Shown piece after piece: positions 1 to 12,802 of a stretch of 64,000 bases of DNA. Within the stretch, counting starts at the first letter, position 1, and each line of letters opens with the position of its first letter. Under the pieces are notes generated by a model. It ran no database searches and was not told the origin of the DNA. It saw only the letters and a program-made list of their open reading frames with translations. Source of the DNA: Gordionus sp. m RMFG-2023 (Eukaryota > Nematomorpha > Gordioida > Chordodea > Parachordodidae); the NCBI RefSeq assembly GCF_954871325.1, contig NC_088778.1, forward strand, positions 1,116,001 through 1,180,000. Reading direction: 5' to 3'. A program made the position numbers and the translations under genes.

Positions 1-2166
1 AAAATCCTAAGGATTATCACACTCAGCATACGTACAACCCATCAGTGTACCTACATCCCTCAATACATAACAATAAATAGTAACCTGGAGACGGCATTAA
101 AATCATATCAAACCATTTTAAGTATCAATGTTATATCTAATTTTGTTAAAACGGTTCTATCAAGATTTTAGCCAAAATAATATTATATAAGCGTCAAGAT
201 TTGGCAAATATGAGAGTCTAACTTCTGCCATCTAAGCCAATTTTCGAGGCTTATTTTGGATTATAATCCTAATTAAGCTATTTTTAAAAATCGACCCATA
301 TTGTGTCGTTTAACAAAAAAATACTCCCAGAAATATCGAACGAAGTCTCCCATATCCATATTGAACAAAAATTTATGTAAGAAATATAATTAGCGACACC
401 TATTTAAAACCGTTGACTACCATTCAAATCGTGCACGGATTAGACTAATATCTTATTAGAGAACGATTACACGCATACACTCCACAATACGCGTTTAGAG
501 CTATACTAATAGTCGATAGCGATAAATCTATCGTAGAAAGAGGTTTAACAGAGATATCTCTAGGGTCTTTAATTTTAAAAACAACTAAATATACATCAGA
601 TAATAAGTAGCCATCATTTTCAAAATCACCTAAATTATAAATGAAATTTGTTTCGAAGATAATCACTTACCACTATACAAAAAATAGATTGATGATGGTT
701 CACAAAATACAAGAGGTTGTTAGTTTATAGTTATCATTAATAGATGGATATGGTAAAAGATTAAGTCACCATTATGTTTACAAACATTAATGGTGATTTG
801 TCAAAACATTAACGATATCTTAATGGGAATGACATTATATGAATAGGAATATTTGTCATGGCACATTAATTTATAAATCATGATAAAGTTTTTTTTTAAT
901 TGTTGGGTTAAATAAATCTTAAAATATTTTGTTAGACATCTTTCTTACAAGATTCACAAAGGTTAGAGTACCCTCAAGATTTTACTCTATAATCCTTAGA
1001 CGACTTCAGTATCTAAAACTTAAGCAACTTCAAAATAGAAATCTATGAAATAGAAGGTATCCACGAAAGTGTATAGCCTGGCTTCAGGCCAACTAATTGT
1101 TTCAATAAAATTTCACGAATTGGTAATAAATTGCCTAGATAAATGGTTAACATATATACTAAATGATGAACGATTGTTAAATAAAGTAAAACTAAGTGGG
1201 TTTCTACAGTTGGAAGTAGAAGAGGTTAAAAATGTCTATTCTGAATTATAGCAGCTTTGGAGAGTATGCCGTTTCTCAGCTCCTTTTGATAATCTGTATT
1301 AATATTTTGAGAGAGAGATGATTTTAGGTAAAAGATTAAGATGAGTATTCAAAAATTAGTACTAGATTTACTATAAAAATATTATGAATCTGCCAAATTC
1401 TGCCTAATCATATTTTCCATGGTGGGAGTTTCAACTCCAAAAGACCTTCCTATCTCCAAGACATTTTATGTAGCAATACTTATTAAAGTTACGATTTAGA
1501 TTTTTATATAATAACACACTAACTATACTATCATTCATTTTCTTCAGTCATTGTGTAATTTATTTTTTTGAAATTTTGCCATGAATCTTTGAACGTAAAT
1601 ACTATTTATATTCGTTTATGATAGATTTTTTTATAGATATAATAAATTACTCAAAAATTAATAGCAAAATTTTTCTAAAAATATATAGGGTAGGTTAAAC
1701 ATGTTTTAATAAATTTTTCGATAAAATCATATAATATAATATTATATAGAATTTAATTAGATAATAAAATTTAATTTGTTAGCAAAGATTGAAAAAAATA
1801 AATATCGTTATTTATTTGAAATCATCATTATATAAATATTATAAATATTATAAATTTCGTGGTTAAAAATCTCCCAATTATGCTGTATATGCTAAAGCCT
1901 TGATCCATTGAGAGGTCTATCTAGGAATATTCTTCAATTGAGAGTGCCTTTGAAATAGATAACTACTTCTAACATGTTCCAAATCTTATATTTATTTATT
2001 TTTAAATCGTACTATTTATACTTATAGAGAAAAAAAATATATATATAATTGATTAAGTAAAAAAAAAGTTAACATTTGTTACATTCCTGAAATCTGAGCT
2101 TTGACTCAAACTACAGTGACCGTGCTATTTATAAATTCTGCTAAAATATTATCGGTAAATCCAAAC
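1..2166. other. gene-poor AT-rich stretch
   Basis: I see no supportable gene. Short open frames exist (for example 1069-1251 on the plus strand, about 60 codons), but none shows a recognisable domain or a copy elsewhere in the window. The part from about 1430 to 1960 is an old direct repeat of 12180-12790 and is listed separately. Confidence 0.5.
1430..1960 (+). repeat. dispersed repeat, copy 1 (pairs with 12180-12790)
   Basis: Blocks in the same order recur about 10.7 kb downstream. They include the phrases around 'cttcctatctccaag', 'ttcttcagtcat', 'aaacatgttttaata' and 'aaagcctcgatcc' (here 'aaagccttgatcc'). The two copies differ by many substitutions and indels, so the duplication is old. 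No coding potential is evident. It may be a fragment of an unrecognised transposon or an old segmental duplicate. Confidence 0.6.
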
Positions 2167-2174
2167 CTTATGAG

Positions 2175-2292
2175 TAGTGTCGTTATAAACGGCTAACTAA
2201 ATATTCCATCCAGAAAAAATATTGCCTACGAGCAAAATCTTCAGGATTTGAGTAATATTTTTCTGGATGAAACGAGCCGTTTAGCAATACTA
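2175..2292. mobile_element. palindromic hAT-type MITE
   Basis: A 118-bp element whose ends are inverted repeats: TAGTGTCGTTATAAACGG on the left, and TAGTATTGCTAAACGG on the right read in reverse complement. It is bordered by 8-bp direct repeats, cttatgag (2167-2174) and cttgtgag (2293-2300), which differ at one position. An 8-bp target-site duplication is the hAT hallmark. The inner part ('ccagaaaaaatattgcc') recurs in the MITEs at 38179, 43072 and 52356 and inside intron 2 of peptide genes P3, P4 and P6. Confidence 0.75.
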
Positions 2293-2699
2293 CTTGTGAG
2301 TTTAATGACGTGAGATGTATAGTTTAGACATAATGTTTAGCAGGAATGTGTGGCATGGCATTTTAAAATAATATATATATAAATATTCTCATGAATGTTT
2401 GAAGAAGAATTCTCATATCAAATGTAATAACCAATATTATTTATGGAATTACTAGATTTAGTTATTTCCCATTGATAGCTGGATTGGACTTCTAAAATTT
2501 TTTACGAAAATAATATTAATTTATTTAATAAATAGTATCAGGGATATTTATTTTGACTTAAGTTGATTAAAATTTGAATTTCTTTATTAAATTATAATAT
2601 AATTTTTCTTCAAGATAGAATTCTCTATCTAAGTGAAATACAATAATATTTTCTGTATTTGTGTCTTGCCAATGTTAAGGCTGGCCATGAACTTAGGCC

Positions 2700-4100
2700 G
2701 GATTAAATAATTAGTGTCCCTAAGTAATTTACTGGAGGGTTAAGTCATACCCCCCAAAGTGATATTCCATTTTTACAACCTTAAGGACATGGTATTATTG
2801 TCCTTGAGTCCTTTGGTAAAAATGTGGACTAGTGGTTTATGGTCCGTGATGATAGTAAATATAGTCCCATCCAAATATTCTTGAAATCTTTTAATTGCGA
2901 ACATTATGGCAAGAGCCTCACGCTCAATATTGGTGTTATTTATTTCGGATTTTGCCAAGGTTCTAGACGCAAAAGCAGAGTTTTTCTTTGATATCTTTCT
3001 CTGTGTAAAATAGTACAGCCCCTAATCCAGATTTGGATGCATCAGTCGCAATCCCAAAAGGTAATTCCGGATTAAAATACGTGCTGGCGGAACACTAATC
3101 AACTTCTTTAAATCATTAAAACTTCTGGAATGTTCTAAGTTCCATTTCCATCTTTCTTTGTTGACCATTTTGTACAACGAATCAGCAATATCAGCGAAGT
3201 TATTCAAAAATTTTCAATAATAACCAGCCATTCCAAGAAATGTTGACAATACAGCACCTAATTTTGGTTCTGGCATTTTAATTATTGCTTCTATTTTATC
3301 ACGGTTAGCATGAATTCCCTTATCATCTATATCGTGACTTAGGAACTTAACTTTGTTTTTAAAAAATAAACTTTTGGCGAAGTTAGTTACTAACCCGTAC
3401 GATAATATTCTCTCAAAGACCTTTTTGATGTTGTTAAAATGTGCTTCATCGTTATTTCCAGTTATTAATAAGTCATCAATATAAAATATGACATCTTTCA
3501 TATCACCGAAAATCTGATCCATGATTTGTTGGAATATAGCAAATGAAGTTTTCAACCCAAAAGAAACTGGTAAATTGGCAATATCCCATATGTGTAGATA
3601 TATTCAAAACTTTCTGCTATTTTTATCGATCGGAACTTGTAGAAAAGCATTTTTGAAATCGATTTTGGTAAATTATTTTCCTTCTGAAAGTTTAGCTTTA
3701 AGATCATTTATACGTGTGGAAGTGGGTATCTAAGGTCTTCGAGAGCTGGTTTTATAGTGTCTTTAAAATCTGCGCAAAGCCTGATACTCCCATCATCTTT
3801 ATATACGGCGGTTATAGGACTAGCTCATCGCACGTCATTTACAGGCTGAATAATTTTTTCGTGTATCCATCTTTTCAGTTCTTCGCCAACAAGATCAATC
3901 TTTGAATACGGTATACGTCTTGGTGGTATTATTTTAGGTTGGGCGTCACATCTTAAATGTAATTTGATATTTACTTTGTTAATTGGTTCGCTAGTAAATT
4001 TGGATTCACAATCTTTAATAAGTTTATTGATTTAGTCTTCATAATTGATATCGATATTTCCTATGAACATTGATCCAGATTCTTCCTAATAATGCGTTCT
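2700..4100 (-). pseudogene. Gypsy reverse transcriptase / RNase H region (fossil)
   Basis: On the minus strand the region shows the reverse-transcriptase catalytic motif YIDDLL near 3470, followed downstream by the gypsy-type connection segment (FLSHDIDDKGI, then FLGMAGYY). RNase H-like motifs follow (AIKRFQEYLDG, ITDHKPLVHIFTKG) at 2780-2960. This is the order expected of a Ty3/Gypsy pol gene. The region is broken. Confidence 0.85.
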
Positions 4101-4180
4101 TTCTCGACTATACAACTACTGCTAGTAAATATTTAGTGATTCCTTCATAACTTACTTTAACCTGAGTTGTCCCGATGATT

Positions 4181-4453
4181 TTAATCAAGTTTTCGTCGTA
4201 GGCTGTAAGCCGCAAACTGGATTTCTTCATTTCTCTTATACCAATTTTTTTTAGCCATATCATGAGGTATGACGCTAAATTTTGATCCAGTGTCGACCTG
4301 CATAGTAGTAATATTATTAAATCTCAAAGTAGTCATAAAAGCACTGTTATCATCTTTGTCTGTATTTTCAGCCAGGTTGTTGACATTGAAATTATTCTCA
4401 TTATTATCTTTGGCAGTGTCAACTTTATTTTCCCCAATTTCTTCAATGTTCAT
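4181..4453 (-). pseudogene. Gypsy aspartic protease region (fossil)
   Basis: The minus-strand reading shows a retropepsin-like active-site context, VDTGSKFSVIP, upstream of the reverse-transcriptase region. This is the gag-pro-RT order of Ty3/Gypsy elements. It is part of the broken element at 2700-7426. Confidence 0.7.
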
Positions 4454-4639
4454 ATTACAATTATTACTATGGTAGAAGTTTTGATTAGCATACTGGATTT
4501 GTTTTCTTTAATTAAAATCCTTCCACCTATTATCGTCATATTCGATTTCTTTTCTTTGGTTAAAATCCTTCCGATTACGATCGTCATATTCGATTTGTTT
4601 TCTTTGGTTATCATTATTATGCCACCTGTTGTTTCCTTC

Positions 4640-5626
4640 TTAACTTGAATTGTTGTTGTAAGATCGGTAATTATTATGATTTTGATCGTCACATTGAATC
4701 TGCCTCCTCTGATTATAATTAAACCAGGCGTTGTTCCTACCATAGTTGTTGTTATAAGATTGATGATTATTATTATGAAAGTTTCTGTTGCTGTTGTTAT
4801 ACCGATAATTGTAATTTTGATAGTTACTATTATTATACTGATCATTTCTATAGTTGTTATTATTATAATTGTTATTGTTTCTAACGTTACTAAAATTCTT
4901 ATTCCTGTTGTCGTTAATATTACTAAAATTGTTATCAACATGATTTCTATTCCTACTATCAAAATTTTGCCTCGAATAATAATTAGGTCTATTATAGTTA
5001 CTATTAATCTCATTCCTATTAGAAATACTTTGGGTATCTATTCTTATCATTATTTCTATTATTGTCACTATTTTTATTATTTTTTATCCCTACAAACATA
5101 ATTAACATTGTCAATTTCTGATTGTTAATACTATCTAATTTTCTTACCATTTCAATCATTTCATCTAATGTGTAGTTAATATTTTTATTTAATTTATTTT
5201 TTATATTGTCATTTACACTAGATGTTCTCAATATTTCTTTTATGCGCTCATCATTAATAAAATTACATTGTCTACTTAATTTAGACAATCTAAAAAACCA
5301 ATCCAAAAAAGATTCATTAATACCTTGTGAAGCAAGATTAAACTTCCCAGTCAATATCCAAACATCTTGACTGGGTAATAAAAATTTTAATTTTTTTAAT
5401 AATAATTTTATAATCTTTGATATCTTCCTTAGTACATAATGACTTAATTTTATCGTATAGGTCATCAGATAAATTGCTCATCAATGTTTCAATTTTTACT
5501 GAGTCGGATAAAATTGTTTGAGAGAAATAATCGTCAAGTCTTTACTAAGTATATGTCCGTCAAGGGTCCCTCCAACTTTGGGAACTTAACTTCCCTGTTG
5601 GAGGATATGCTAATTTTATCATCCAT
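4640..5626 (-). pseudogene. Gypsy gag-like region with Asn/Tyr-rich tail (fossil)
   Basis: The minus-strand reading begins near 5626 (MDDKISI) and has a capsid-like part (WILTGKFN, ESFLDWFFRLSKLSRQC). A long low-complexity Asn/Tyr/Arg-rich segment follows at about 4640-5010. The rich tail explains the overlapping open frames seen there on both strands, which are compositional shadows. The region is broken. Confidence 0.65.
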
Positions 5627-5879
5627 AATGCAGATTTTTATTTTAAAAACTTATTTAAATTAGCAAAGATACATATTGTCACCATTACATATTCATTTTT
5701 TTTCTAAATTGCAAATTTTTATTTTTAAAACTTAAATTACATTAGCATAAAGAAAAATTTTTTTTTTACCTTGTGTGTCCTGAATAATATTTATAATTTA
5801 TTACATAATTACAAAAAAAAATTTTATTTTTTTATATTTATCGGGATATGCACAATATATGTGAGATTTTTTTATATAT

Positions 5880-5955
5880 CATTGTAAGTTATCTTTCCGG
5901 GCCACCATGTTATATAACAATAACGGTTTTAAGTTATAATTATATTATTTTAAAA
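5880..5955 (-). repeat. partial LTR end and primer-binding site of the inverted part
   Basis: Read on the minus strand, 5955 to 5908 matches the last bases of the 3' LTR (7385-7426). It ends in ..ATATAACA and is followed directly by TGGTGGCCCGGAAAG, which has the TGG start expected of a tRNA-type primer-binding site. The plus-strand integrase region begins at once on the other side, so this is the junction of the rearrangement. Confidence 0.65.
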
Positions 5956-6775
5956 CAAAAACCTTCGGTTTCGGCAACCAAGCCATTTGAAAGGATACAC
6001 ATAGACTATGTGGGTCCATTCTTTACAAGAAATTGGTTGACAATAGTCGATGCTTACAGTAAGTTTCCAATCATTGTTCCTGTTAAAAATATTACGACCG
6101 ATGTTACTTTAAAAGAAAATTTTAAAACTATTTCGTTATATGGAATACCCGAAACTATAGTTACCGATAAAGGCACTAACTTCACAAGTAGTGATTTTGA
6201 AAAATTTTGCAGTGATTATGGTATCAAACATGTGCTCACATCTGCTTATCATCAACAATTCAATTGCCAGGTAGAGCGCAAGGTAAGAACGTTCAAAACA
6301 CATATGAAAAGGAATATCAAAATTGACAGACATTGCACTTCAAATTTTTATTTAATTACAGAAATACGCGTAATGACATTACAGGAGTTACACCGTCTAA
6401 GAGGATGTTCAACCGTGATATGAGAGTGAAATGGTACTTATTGAGACCGTTTGTGGACAAGGAGAATAAAATAAACATTACTTTATCACGAAATAGAACT
6501 TTCAATACAGGAGATTTTGTTTGGTATAAAGTGCAAGGGAATGACACGTGGGACAATTAATTTGAAGGAAAGCGACACTATGTTCCAAGTCTATACAGAA
6601 AAAGGTATTACAAGGAAACACCTGGACCAAATATAAAAGAGAGAATGCTATACTATGCATACCATGACTCTCCTAAGAAGGACGGAAGTGAGGACAAAAA
6701 TATTAAAACTATTGATAAAAATATTGTAATACCGACTCCAAGACCGATACGAAGTAGACAAAAACGTGTTTACTA
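5946..6775 (+). pseudogene. Gypsy integrase region (fossil)
   Basis: The plus-strand reading shows an integrase catalytic core. It has FERIHIDYVGPF, then TIVDAYSKFPIIVPV, then YGIPETIVTDKGTNFTS (the second Asp context) and a later HQQFNCQVER segment. A C-terminal part follows with FNTGDFVWYKV. The strand is opposite to the gag and reverse-transcriptase parts. The region is broken. Confidence 0.85.
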
Positions 6776-7232
6776 AAAGATTATATAACTTAGTATATTA
6801 AAACATGTAAAAATAAATTAAATACTAAAACATGTAAAAATAAATTAAAGACTAAAACGCAAAATAAAAATAAAAAATAAAAACGCTAAAAATATTATCT
6901 AACAATCTTGTTGATTTATCATCCTTTTATTATTCTAACATCCATATTTGATCAATTCTCTAATTATTCATATATTCTGAAATCGTATTTAATAATGATA
7001 ATTTTACAATGGTGATAATAACAATTTTGTAAAATTGACAATGATAACGAAGGAGCTTGACGATGAGCCAGCGTACTCAAAACGATATTTACAAACCAAC
7101 GTGAGAGAATCAAGCCAACGACTACAATGACTTATGAACGACTTGAACAATCAAAATGAACAACCATTGGAACGACATATTTTCTATGATAGCTCAGATG
7201 GATCATGGGAAGGCTTTTCAGAAGAAGGGGAA

Positions 7233-7426
7233 TGTTGATTGATTGATTTTTTTATTTAACTAAAATTGTTATTATAGCCTTAAAATATATATTTCGTTTA
7301 AATTGTTTTTTTATAATATATATATATATACCTTATTTTATATTTATTTTTAGTATCATTTTTTTTTATAATATAATAATTATAACTTAAAACCGTTATT
7401 CTTACCATCGTTATTTTTATATAACA
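7233..7426 (+). repeat. 3' LTR of the Gypsy element (194 bp)
   Basis: The segment begins TGTTGATTG directly after a purine-rich tract (agaagaaggggaa), and it ends ..TATATAACA. Its last 40 or so bases match, in reverse complement, the partial LTR at 5908-5955. The TG..CA ends and the polypurine tract support the boundaries. It is unusually short and AT-rich for an LTR. Confidence 0.65.
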
Positions 7427-8302
7427 TATAATTTAAAATATGCCAAGATTAATAGCAAACACTGGAATACAAATAGTTTACTTAAAAGATACGATAATTT
7501 AAAATATTCGGAGAATAAGGATTAGACACTAAGACGAATATATATTTATTGTTAGATAATATGTTGATGTTGTAATTAAATTCTTATTAAAGATTTACCT
7601 TTAACTTTTATTTTAAGGGGATGCGAGAGATAATACAGCCTTATTGATCTGATTATGGTGAATAAGATACGCATAAGCTGATAATATTTAGTAAAATATT
7701 AGGTTGTTGATTAACCAAAACTTTAGTAAAAAGTAATGACTTTTATCGTTAAAAAATTCACGCTCAATTAGAAATCGGATTTTTATTTTGGAGATTTAAG
7801 TCCAATTATGCATCATTTTTCTAAGAATAGCGGGAAAAAACAAGGGAAATACCAATGAAGAAATGATGAAGATTATTTTGAATTGCTTTAATGAAAAGTA
7901 GAATTTACTGATATATCTTTTAGAAATAAATATTAACATTATTCTTTTTAATTGTTATATAGAAGCGACTAGAAATGTAAAAATAATATCATAGATAAAA
8001 TGTATTTAACTGTTAAAATAATTAAAATTAAGACTTATTTTTATTATATTCTTTAAAAAAATATATATTTGATAAAATATAATAAATAAAAAAATTTTGT
8101 TCATTTCCCCATAATTGCTTAAATTATTATCGAAAGCTTGCCCATGTCTTGAAATGACAGCTATCTATCAAGAATTCTTCCCCAAACCCTGTCAGAAGTA
8201 GAAAGGTTCTGAATCACGTGGGGTTCTGAATTATATATTTTTAATTAAAATTATGAAAGATATTATTAAAATTATAATAAATGCTAACCATGTCTAATAA
8301 CC
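7427..8302. other. no gene seen
   Basis: AT-rich DNA beyond the Gypsy LTR with no recognisable coding region. Together with 7050-7232, the LTR and the following MITE, it is the stretch missing from the inverted copy, whose two homologous blocks join directly near 14252. Confidence 0.4.
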
Positions 8303-8648
8303 GGGCCCCAAGCAATGACATAAATAATACGACTGACGATTCATTCATTAAAAGTGTACATCAATACAAATGAGCTGGAGATGCCATCTTGGTTACATTA
8401 ATCATTATTAAATTTTGAAGGAGAGCCTAATTTATTCCTATATCAGATGCAAACTTTATTAAAGAATTACCGTATCATCGAGATAATAAGGAAGCAAGTT
8501 ATCAATTTAATATTAGTTTTTAACATGACAATTATTACTATATGTGTTACCAAAATGGCGGGTCCAGCTGATTTGCTTTTAACGACGCTTAAAAATGCAT
8601 TTTAATGAATGAATCGTCAGTCTAGGTATTATATATGTCATTGGCCCC
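8303..8648. mobile_element. MITE with long terminal inverted repeats
   Basis: The ends are inverted copies of each other: the left end has 'gcaatgacataaataatac' then 'gactgacgattcattcatt', and the right end holds the reverse complement of both. Pairing continues inward through 'caaatgagctgg' against 'ccagctgatttg', so the arms are about 100 bp or more. A related fragment lies right after the N gap at 63075-63150. I could not find a clear target-site duplication. Confidence 0.6.
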
Positions 8649-8695
8649 AAGACGTAGCAAATCTAGCTTGCCTGACATTGTCTGAATCTAGATTT

Positions 8696-10135
8696 ATTTT
8701 TACGCTAAATTATAATGATTAGTAAGTTTTAAATTCTAACACTTATGTATTAATTAGAATTTCCCTTATTTTTATTTTTAAATAAAATTTCCATTTTTTT
8801 AAATAAGTTTCATCAAGTTGTAAAGGCTATATTCCATTGTTCCTGAATAAGTTTTTTTGTTAAATTCACAATTGTGGCGCGTTATGAATAGAATGTGTGA
8901 GAAATTATGTCTTGTCAGTTCAAATCTCATTGACTTTTATAAGATTTAAACTTAGCATAAAAATCATAAAATGAAACATGAGATATTGGCAGATTTAAAA
9001 GATGCTTTATTTATTAAGATTAATCCAATATTATTGACAGATTTGAATAAAAAGTGACCAAAAATAATATAACAAAAAAACATTTTTATGTTAGAAGCAC
9101 AAGAAAGATCTAGAATTTTTTTTAAATTAATAATTAAGATTCTGTTTTGATCGCAAAAGATTTAATAAATAAATTTCAAAAGTAAAATTCAATAATAGAT
9201 TCATTTAGAATAATTTATAATAGATATACTTTCAGTTGCACTGCATTGTGTTATCGACGAGGAAATGAATGCGAAAGCAATTAGTATCTGAATTGTCATT
9301 ATGAATAATAATATTTATAAAACATTTATGTAATTCAAATTTATTTTTTTTAAAATATAACACATACCCATATGAATAGTGAATTAATTTGTAACATTTT
9401 TATAAGTTATTAATAAGTTAAACCAGTAAAGTATATCAAATGTAACGAAATAATTATTTTTGTAACTAAAATTTTCCAAAATATTTTGCTCTTTTTAAGT
9501 AGTTTCTAATGTCCTTGACTGTCAGAAAATTGCATTAATTTTCATCATCTTTTGTTTTGAATAATTGTATTGAAGTCAATGTTTTCTCCAAATAATATGG
9601 TATTTCTACATTTTTAGATAAATATTTTTTTAAAAATTGATAATTTATATAAATTTTTAGCCAAAAAGTGATTATAAATTATAATCAAATTAATTTTTAC
9701 TAAATTGTCTAGCTTTTAAGCCAATAAACTCTTTCTTACTTATAATAATAGTATGCCCTGTCCAAACAAAAAAAATCAGCAATGTCCTTGACATTATATT
9801 TATTCGATATTAAAAATACAATTTGTTTAGTTTCATTTTATTATATTATTTTTACCTAAAATATTATGCATATACCTTAGTAAGTAAAATTTAATTAATC
9901 TTCAATAACTCTTATAATTTTATGATTGTTATTAATTTTTATTCTATTTAGTATTTTACAAAATATTATATGAAAATGATTTTAAACCATTTTTCAATTG
10001 TAGTGTAAATAAATATGAAAAGAGAATAAAATATATCAAGAGTTAGATGCATTCTCATCTAAAATATGGCCGGCAAGTTGAAAATCTATACTGGCAACAA
10101 AAAAAAAGCTAAATGAGAAATATGAAATGTAACGG
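8696..10135 (+). repeat. left arm of a large inverted duplication
   Basis: This arm is the near-identical reverse complement of 12803-14252. Long stretches match with only scattered single-base differences. It carries peptide gene copy P1 on the minus strand. The spacer between the arms is about 2.7 kb. The high similarity suggests a recent event. Confidence 0.85.
9230..9397 (-). CDS. secreted-peptide family copy P1 (first two exons)
   Basis: Exon 1 is 9397-9368 (minus): ATG plus nine codons, MLQINSLFIW, ending in phase 0 before a GTATGT donor. Exon 2 is 9287-9230, after an ..ATTCAG acceptor. It encodes the hydrophobic core ILIAFAFISSSITQC followed by SATE and ends in phase 1 before GTATAT. 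The intron is 80 bp. An in-frame ATG also lies 12 bases before the exon-2 acceptor (MTIQILIA..), so a one-exon start is possible. The hydrophobic core and lengths match the six other copies. I could not find the downstream exons seen in P3-P5, so this copy may be partial or use diverged 3' exons. P1 is the mirror of P2 in the inverted duplication. Confidence 0.5.
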
Positions 10136-12802
10136 CCCCCTTTCTTGAAATCATAATAAAATGTATAATAGTATCTTTAGCACTCCTTGTTAAAAACAAA
10201 AGTTTGGTGAATGTCAACGAACCAGTCAGTTTCAGTTTAGATGAAACGATGGTGGTAAGAGGTTTAGTGGTTCGTTTTTTAGCAATCAGGTTATGGTTCA
10301 GAGCTCAGTCGTCACCGATAAAATTTAAATATATTTAGAAATCAGATAACTATCTTTCTTTTTATAAAATTATCAAATTAAATATAAGCAATTCTATCAA
10401 CTTCAGTTCCTTGCCAGAAATGATTATCCAAAGCAGGTAGACCTAATAATATATGAGAGAAAATGAATATCAAGTAAAATGCATGTGTAATTGAGTCATG
10501 TCTTAAAATAAAATATCAAATGCAGAATAATTTTTTTTTAGCCTAATCATGAAATGAAGCTTATTTTTATAATATCAAATACATTTTAATGTGTTAATTA
10601 GTTATTTATATTATAAATTTATTATTTCTATATTTGTATTTTGTTTTTTTATATTGGCATTCAAAACCAATAAAAATATTGTTAGGTTGGGCCTTTATTT
10701 TCATCCTTTTTCCCTTGGCATACAAATTTTTACTACATTTATGCTAAAAGATTTAGACATTAACGAACCAAAATTATATCTCTCTCTACGGTCAAAAAAA
10801 TGCAAAGTTTAAATATAGGTATGACTACTTAATAGGTTTTTTGGGGAACCTAAAACTGGCCATGATATTTTAAACGGTTAATTTGTGTCAATATATATTT
10901 GATTTGTTTTTAAAATATATGTTATTGTTGCCAAATATTTATCTTAATAAATGATTTATTTATAAATTTAATGACATATTTAATATATATCTTGTCACTA
11001 CAATATCTCACATATAAACACCCCACTCTATGACAATGTTGAAAATATATCAGAATAAGCGAATAGAAAAATATTTGAGAATTTTTCCGAAAGAATTTGA
11101 TTCCCTGAAAACATTGCATAGAGCGGTGAACTTAGCGTCTACATGACAGAAAATTATTTGGAGGCGAACACCTCACCTCCAAAACCTACATCTATCCCTC
11201 TAAAAATTAATTCTACCACCCTCGTCGGCCATATTTCCACATTATTAATTCCACGTTTTTAATTATAATTGGCACTCCCTTCATATATATTTGAAAAGAA
11301 TAACTTAAGTTATCATTACTCTAGCAACCAACTTTCAAAAAATTGTGAATGTAAAAAGATTTATTTTTTAAGAACATGAATTATATTAAAAAACTCCCTC
11401 ATTTACGATAAATGCCTTTATTATTACACTATAAAATTAGAGTAAAAAGTTATCCAGAAAGTAAGTTTTATTTGAAATACAGTGATCAATGATTGAATGA
11501 TATAGTCCTTGTTTAGCAATATCGTTGTTATTTAATAGGTTTATATTAAAAGTATTAAATAATTTTTTTTTTACAGCAAATATAATTTGCCGATGAAATT
11601 TATATTTTTATATAAGGGATATTGGTAATTAATAAATTTTCTAGAAATAATTTTTTTCGAATGCATTAATAGTTTTTATTCATAAAAGGTGTTGTATTCT
11701 CATAATGTAAATGTTGCAAAGAGAGATAATTGCAATAAAGCAAAATAAATTTTATTTAAGAAATTTCATATGTAAAAAGTTTTACAATTCATATCTTATA
11801 TATATATATGTATTTAGTTTTACAAAATAAATTTCTTTCAAAATAAATTGAAAAAAAAAACTAATGTCCAATTTATATATCACAATTGAACAAAATAGAA
11901 ATTTATAAATATTACCTAAAACAGTAGACAATACCAATCGAAATTGAAATATTATTGAAACATTAAAATAAAATATTATTTAACAACAATAACTTAAAGA
12001 AAGAAAGAAAGAAAGAAAGTGTGTTTATCAAATAAGTGTATGTTTAGTGAATAGTATATAGGTGGCTAAAAAATCCACTATTTTTTTAAAAAAATATGGA
12101 AAATCACCTTTGTATAATAATTTTTTGAGCATTTTTTTTTATAGCTTTTTTATATAAATAATAAGAATTCTGAGATAATTTTATCGAAGTCTTCCTATCT
12201 CCAAGCCAGACTACTTAAAATAGTCACGATTTAGAATTTTATTTAATAATATATTATTCTATCATTCATATTCTTCAGTCATTTTGTGATTTTTTTTTTG
12301 TAATTTTACCATGAACCCTTTGAAAGTAATATTTTATATCTTTTATTGACAGAATTTTTTCAAAAATTAATGGCGAAATTGTGTAAAAAATTGATGGAGC
12401 AGGTTTAAACATGTTTTAATAAAATTTTCGACAAAATGATATTGTTATAAATATATTAAAAAAACACGCTTTATATAGATTTTTTTTTAAATAACACATT
12501 GGTGGAGATAAAAAAGCATTGGACATAAATAAATATAGTAATACTTATAATATGAATTTATTTACACTTATCTGATAAGATAATAAAAAATTTTAAATAA
12601 TCTATGATTCATTAAATGAAGTTAGAAAATTAAATATCCAAAATATCAGACATTTTTTTAATTTTTTTTTTGAAATATCATCATAATATAAATTTTTGGG
12701 GTAAAAAGAATCTCCCCATTATGTTGAATTCCCTAAAGCCTCGATCCTTTGAAAGGTTTATTTACCAATATTATTCACTTCACACAAAAACATAGCTACT
12801 TC
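10136..12802. other. spacer of the inverted duplication; no gene seen
   Basis: About 10136-10810 is also present at about 32350-33000, upstream of copy P7. It is thus the conserved 5' flank of P1/P7-type genes and a candidate promoter region. A short (GAAA)n run lies near 11999-12019. The part from 12180 on repeats 1430-1960. No coding region is supported. The small open frame at 10591-10812 lies in the shared flank and has no recognised domain. Confidence 0.5.
12180..12790 (+). repeat. dispersed repeat, copy 2 (pairs with 1430-1960)
   Basis: Second copy of the old direct repeat described at 1430-1960, in the same orientation. It abuts the inner boundary of the right inverted arm at 12803. 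Confidence 0.6.

Larger units (their letters stand above)
2700..7426. mobile_element. broken Ty3/Gypsy LTR retrotransposon with inverted 5' part
   Basis: This is a fossil element. Its gag, protease, reverse transcriptase and RNase H regions are on the minus strand (about 5626 down to 2700). The integrase and the 3' LTR are on the plus strand (about 5946-7426). A partial LTR end plus primer-binding site sits at the junction near 5880-5955, in minus orientation. The order fits one element whose 5' segment was inverted, although two elements joined head to head would look similar. It is clearly broken, with well over five interruptions, and looks old to middle-aged. Confidence 0.85.

Noticed and set aside
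4450-5101. Three overlapping long open frames rich in Ile/Thr/Val
   Set aside because: They are shadows of the Asn/Tyr-rich gag-like region read in other frames and on the other strand.
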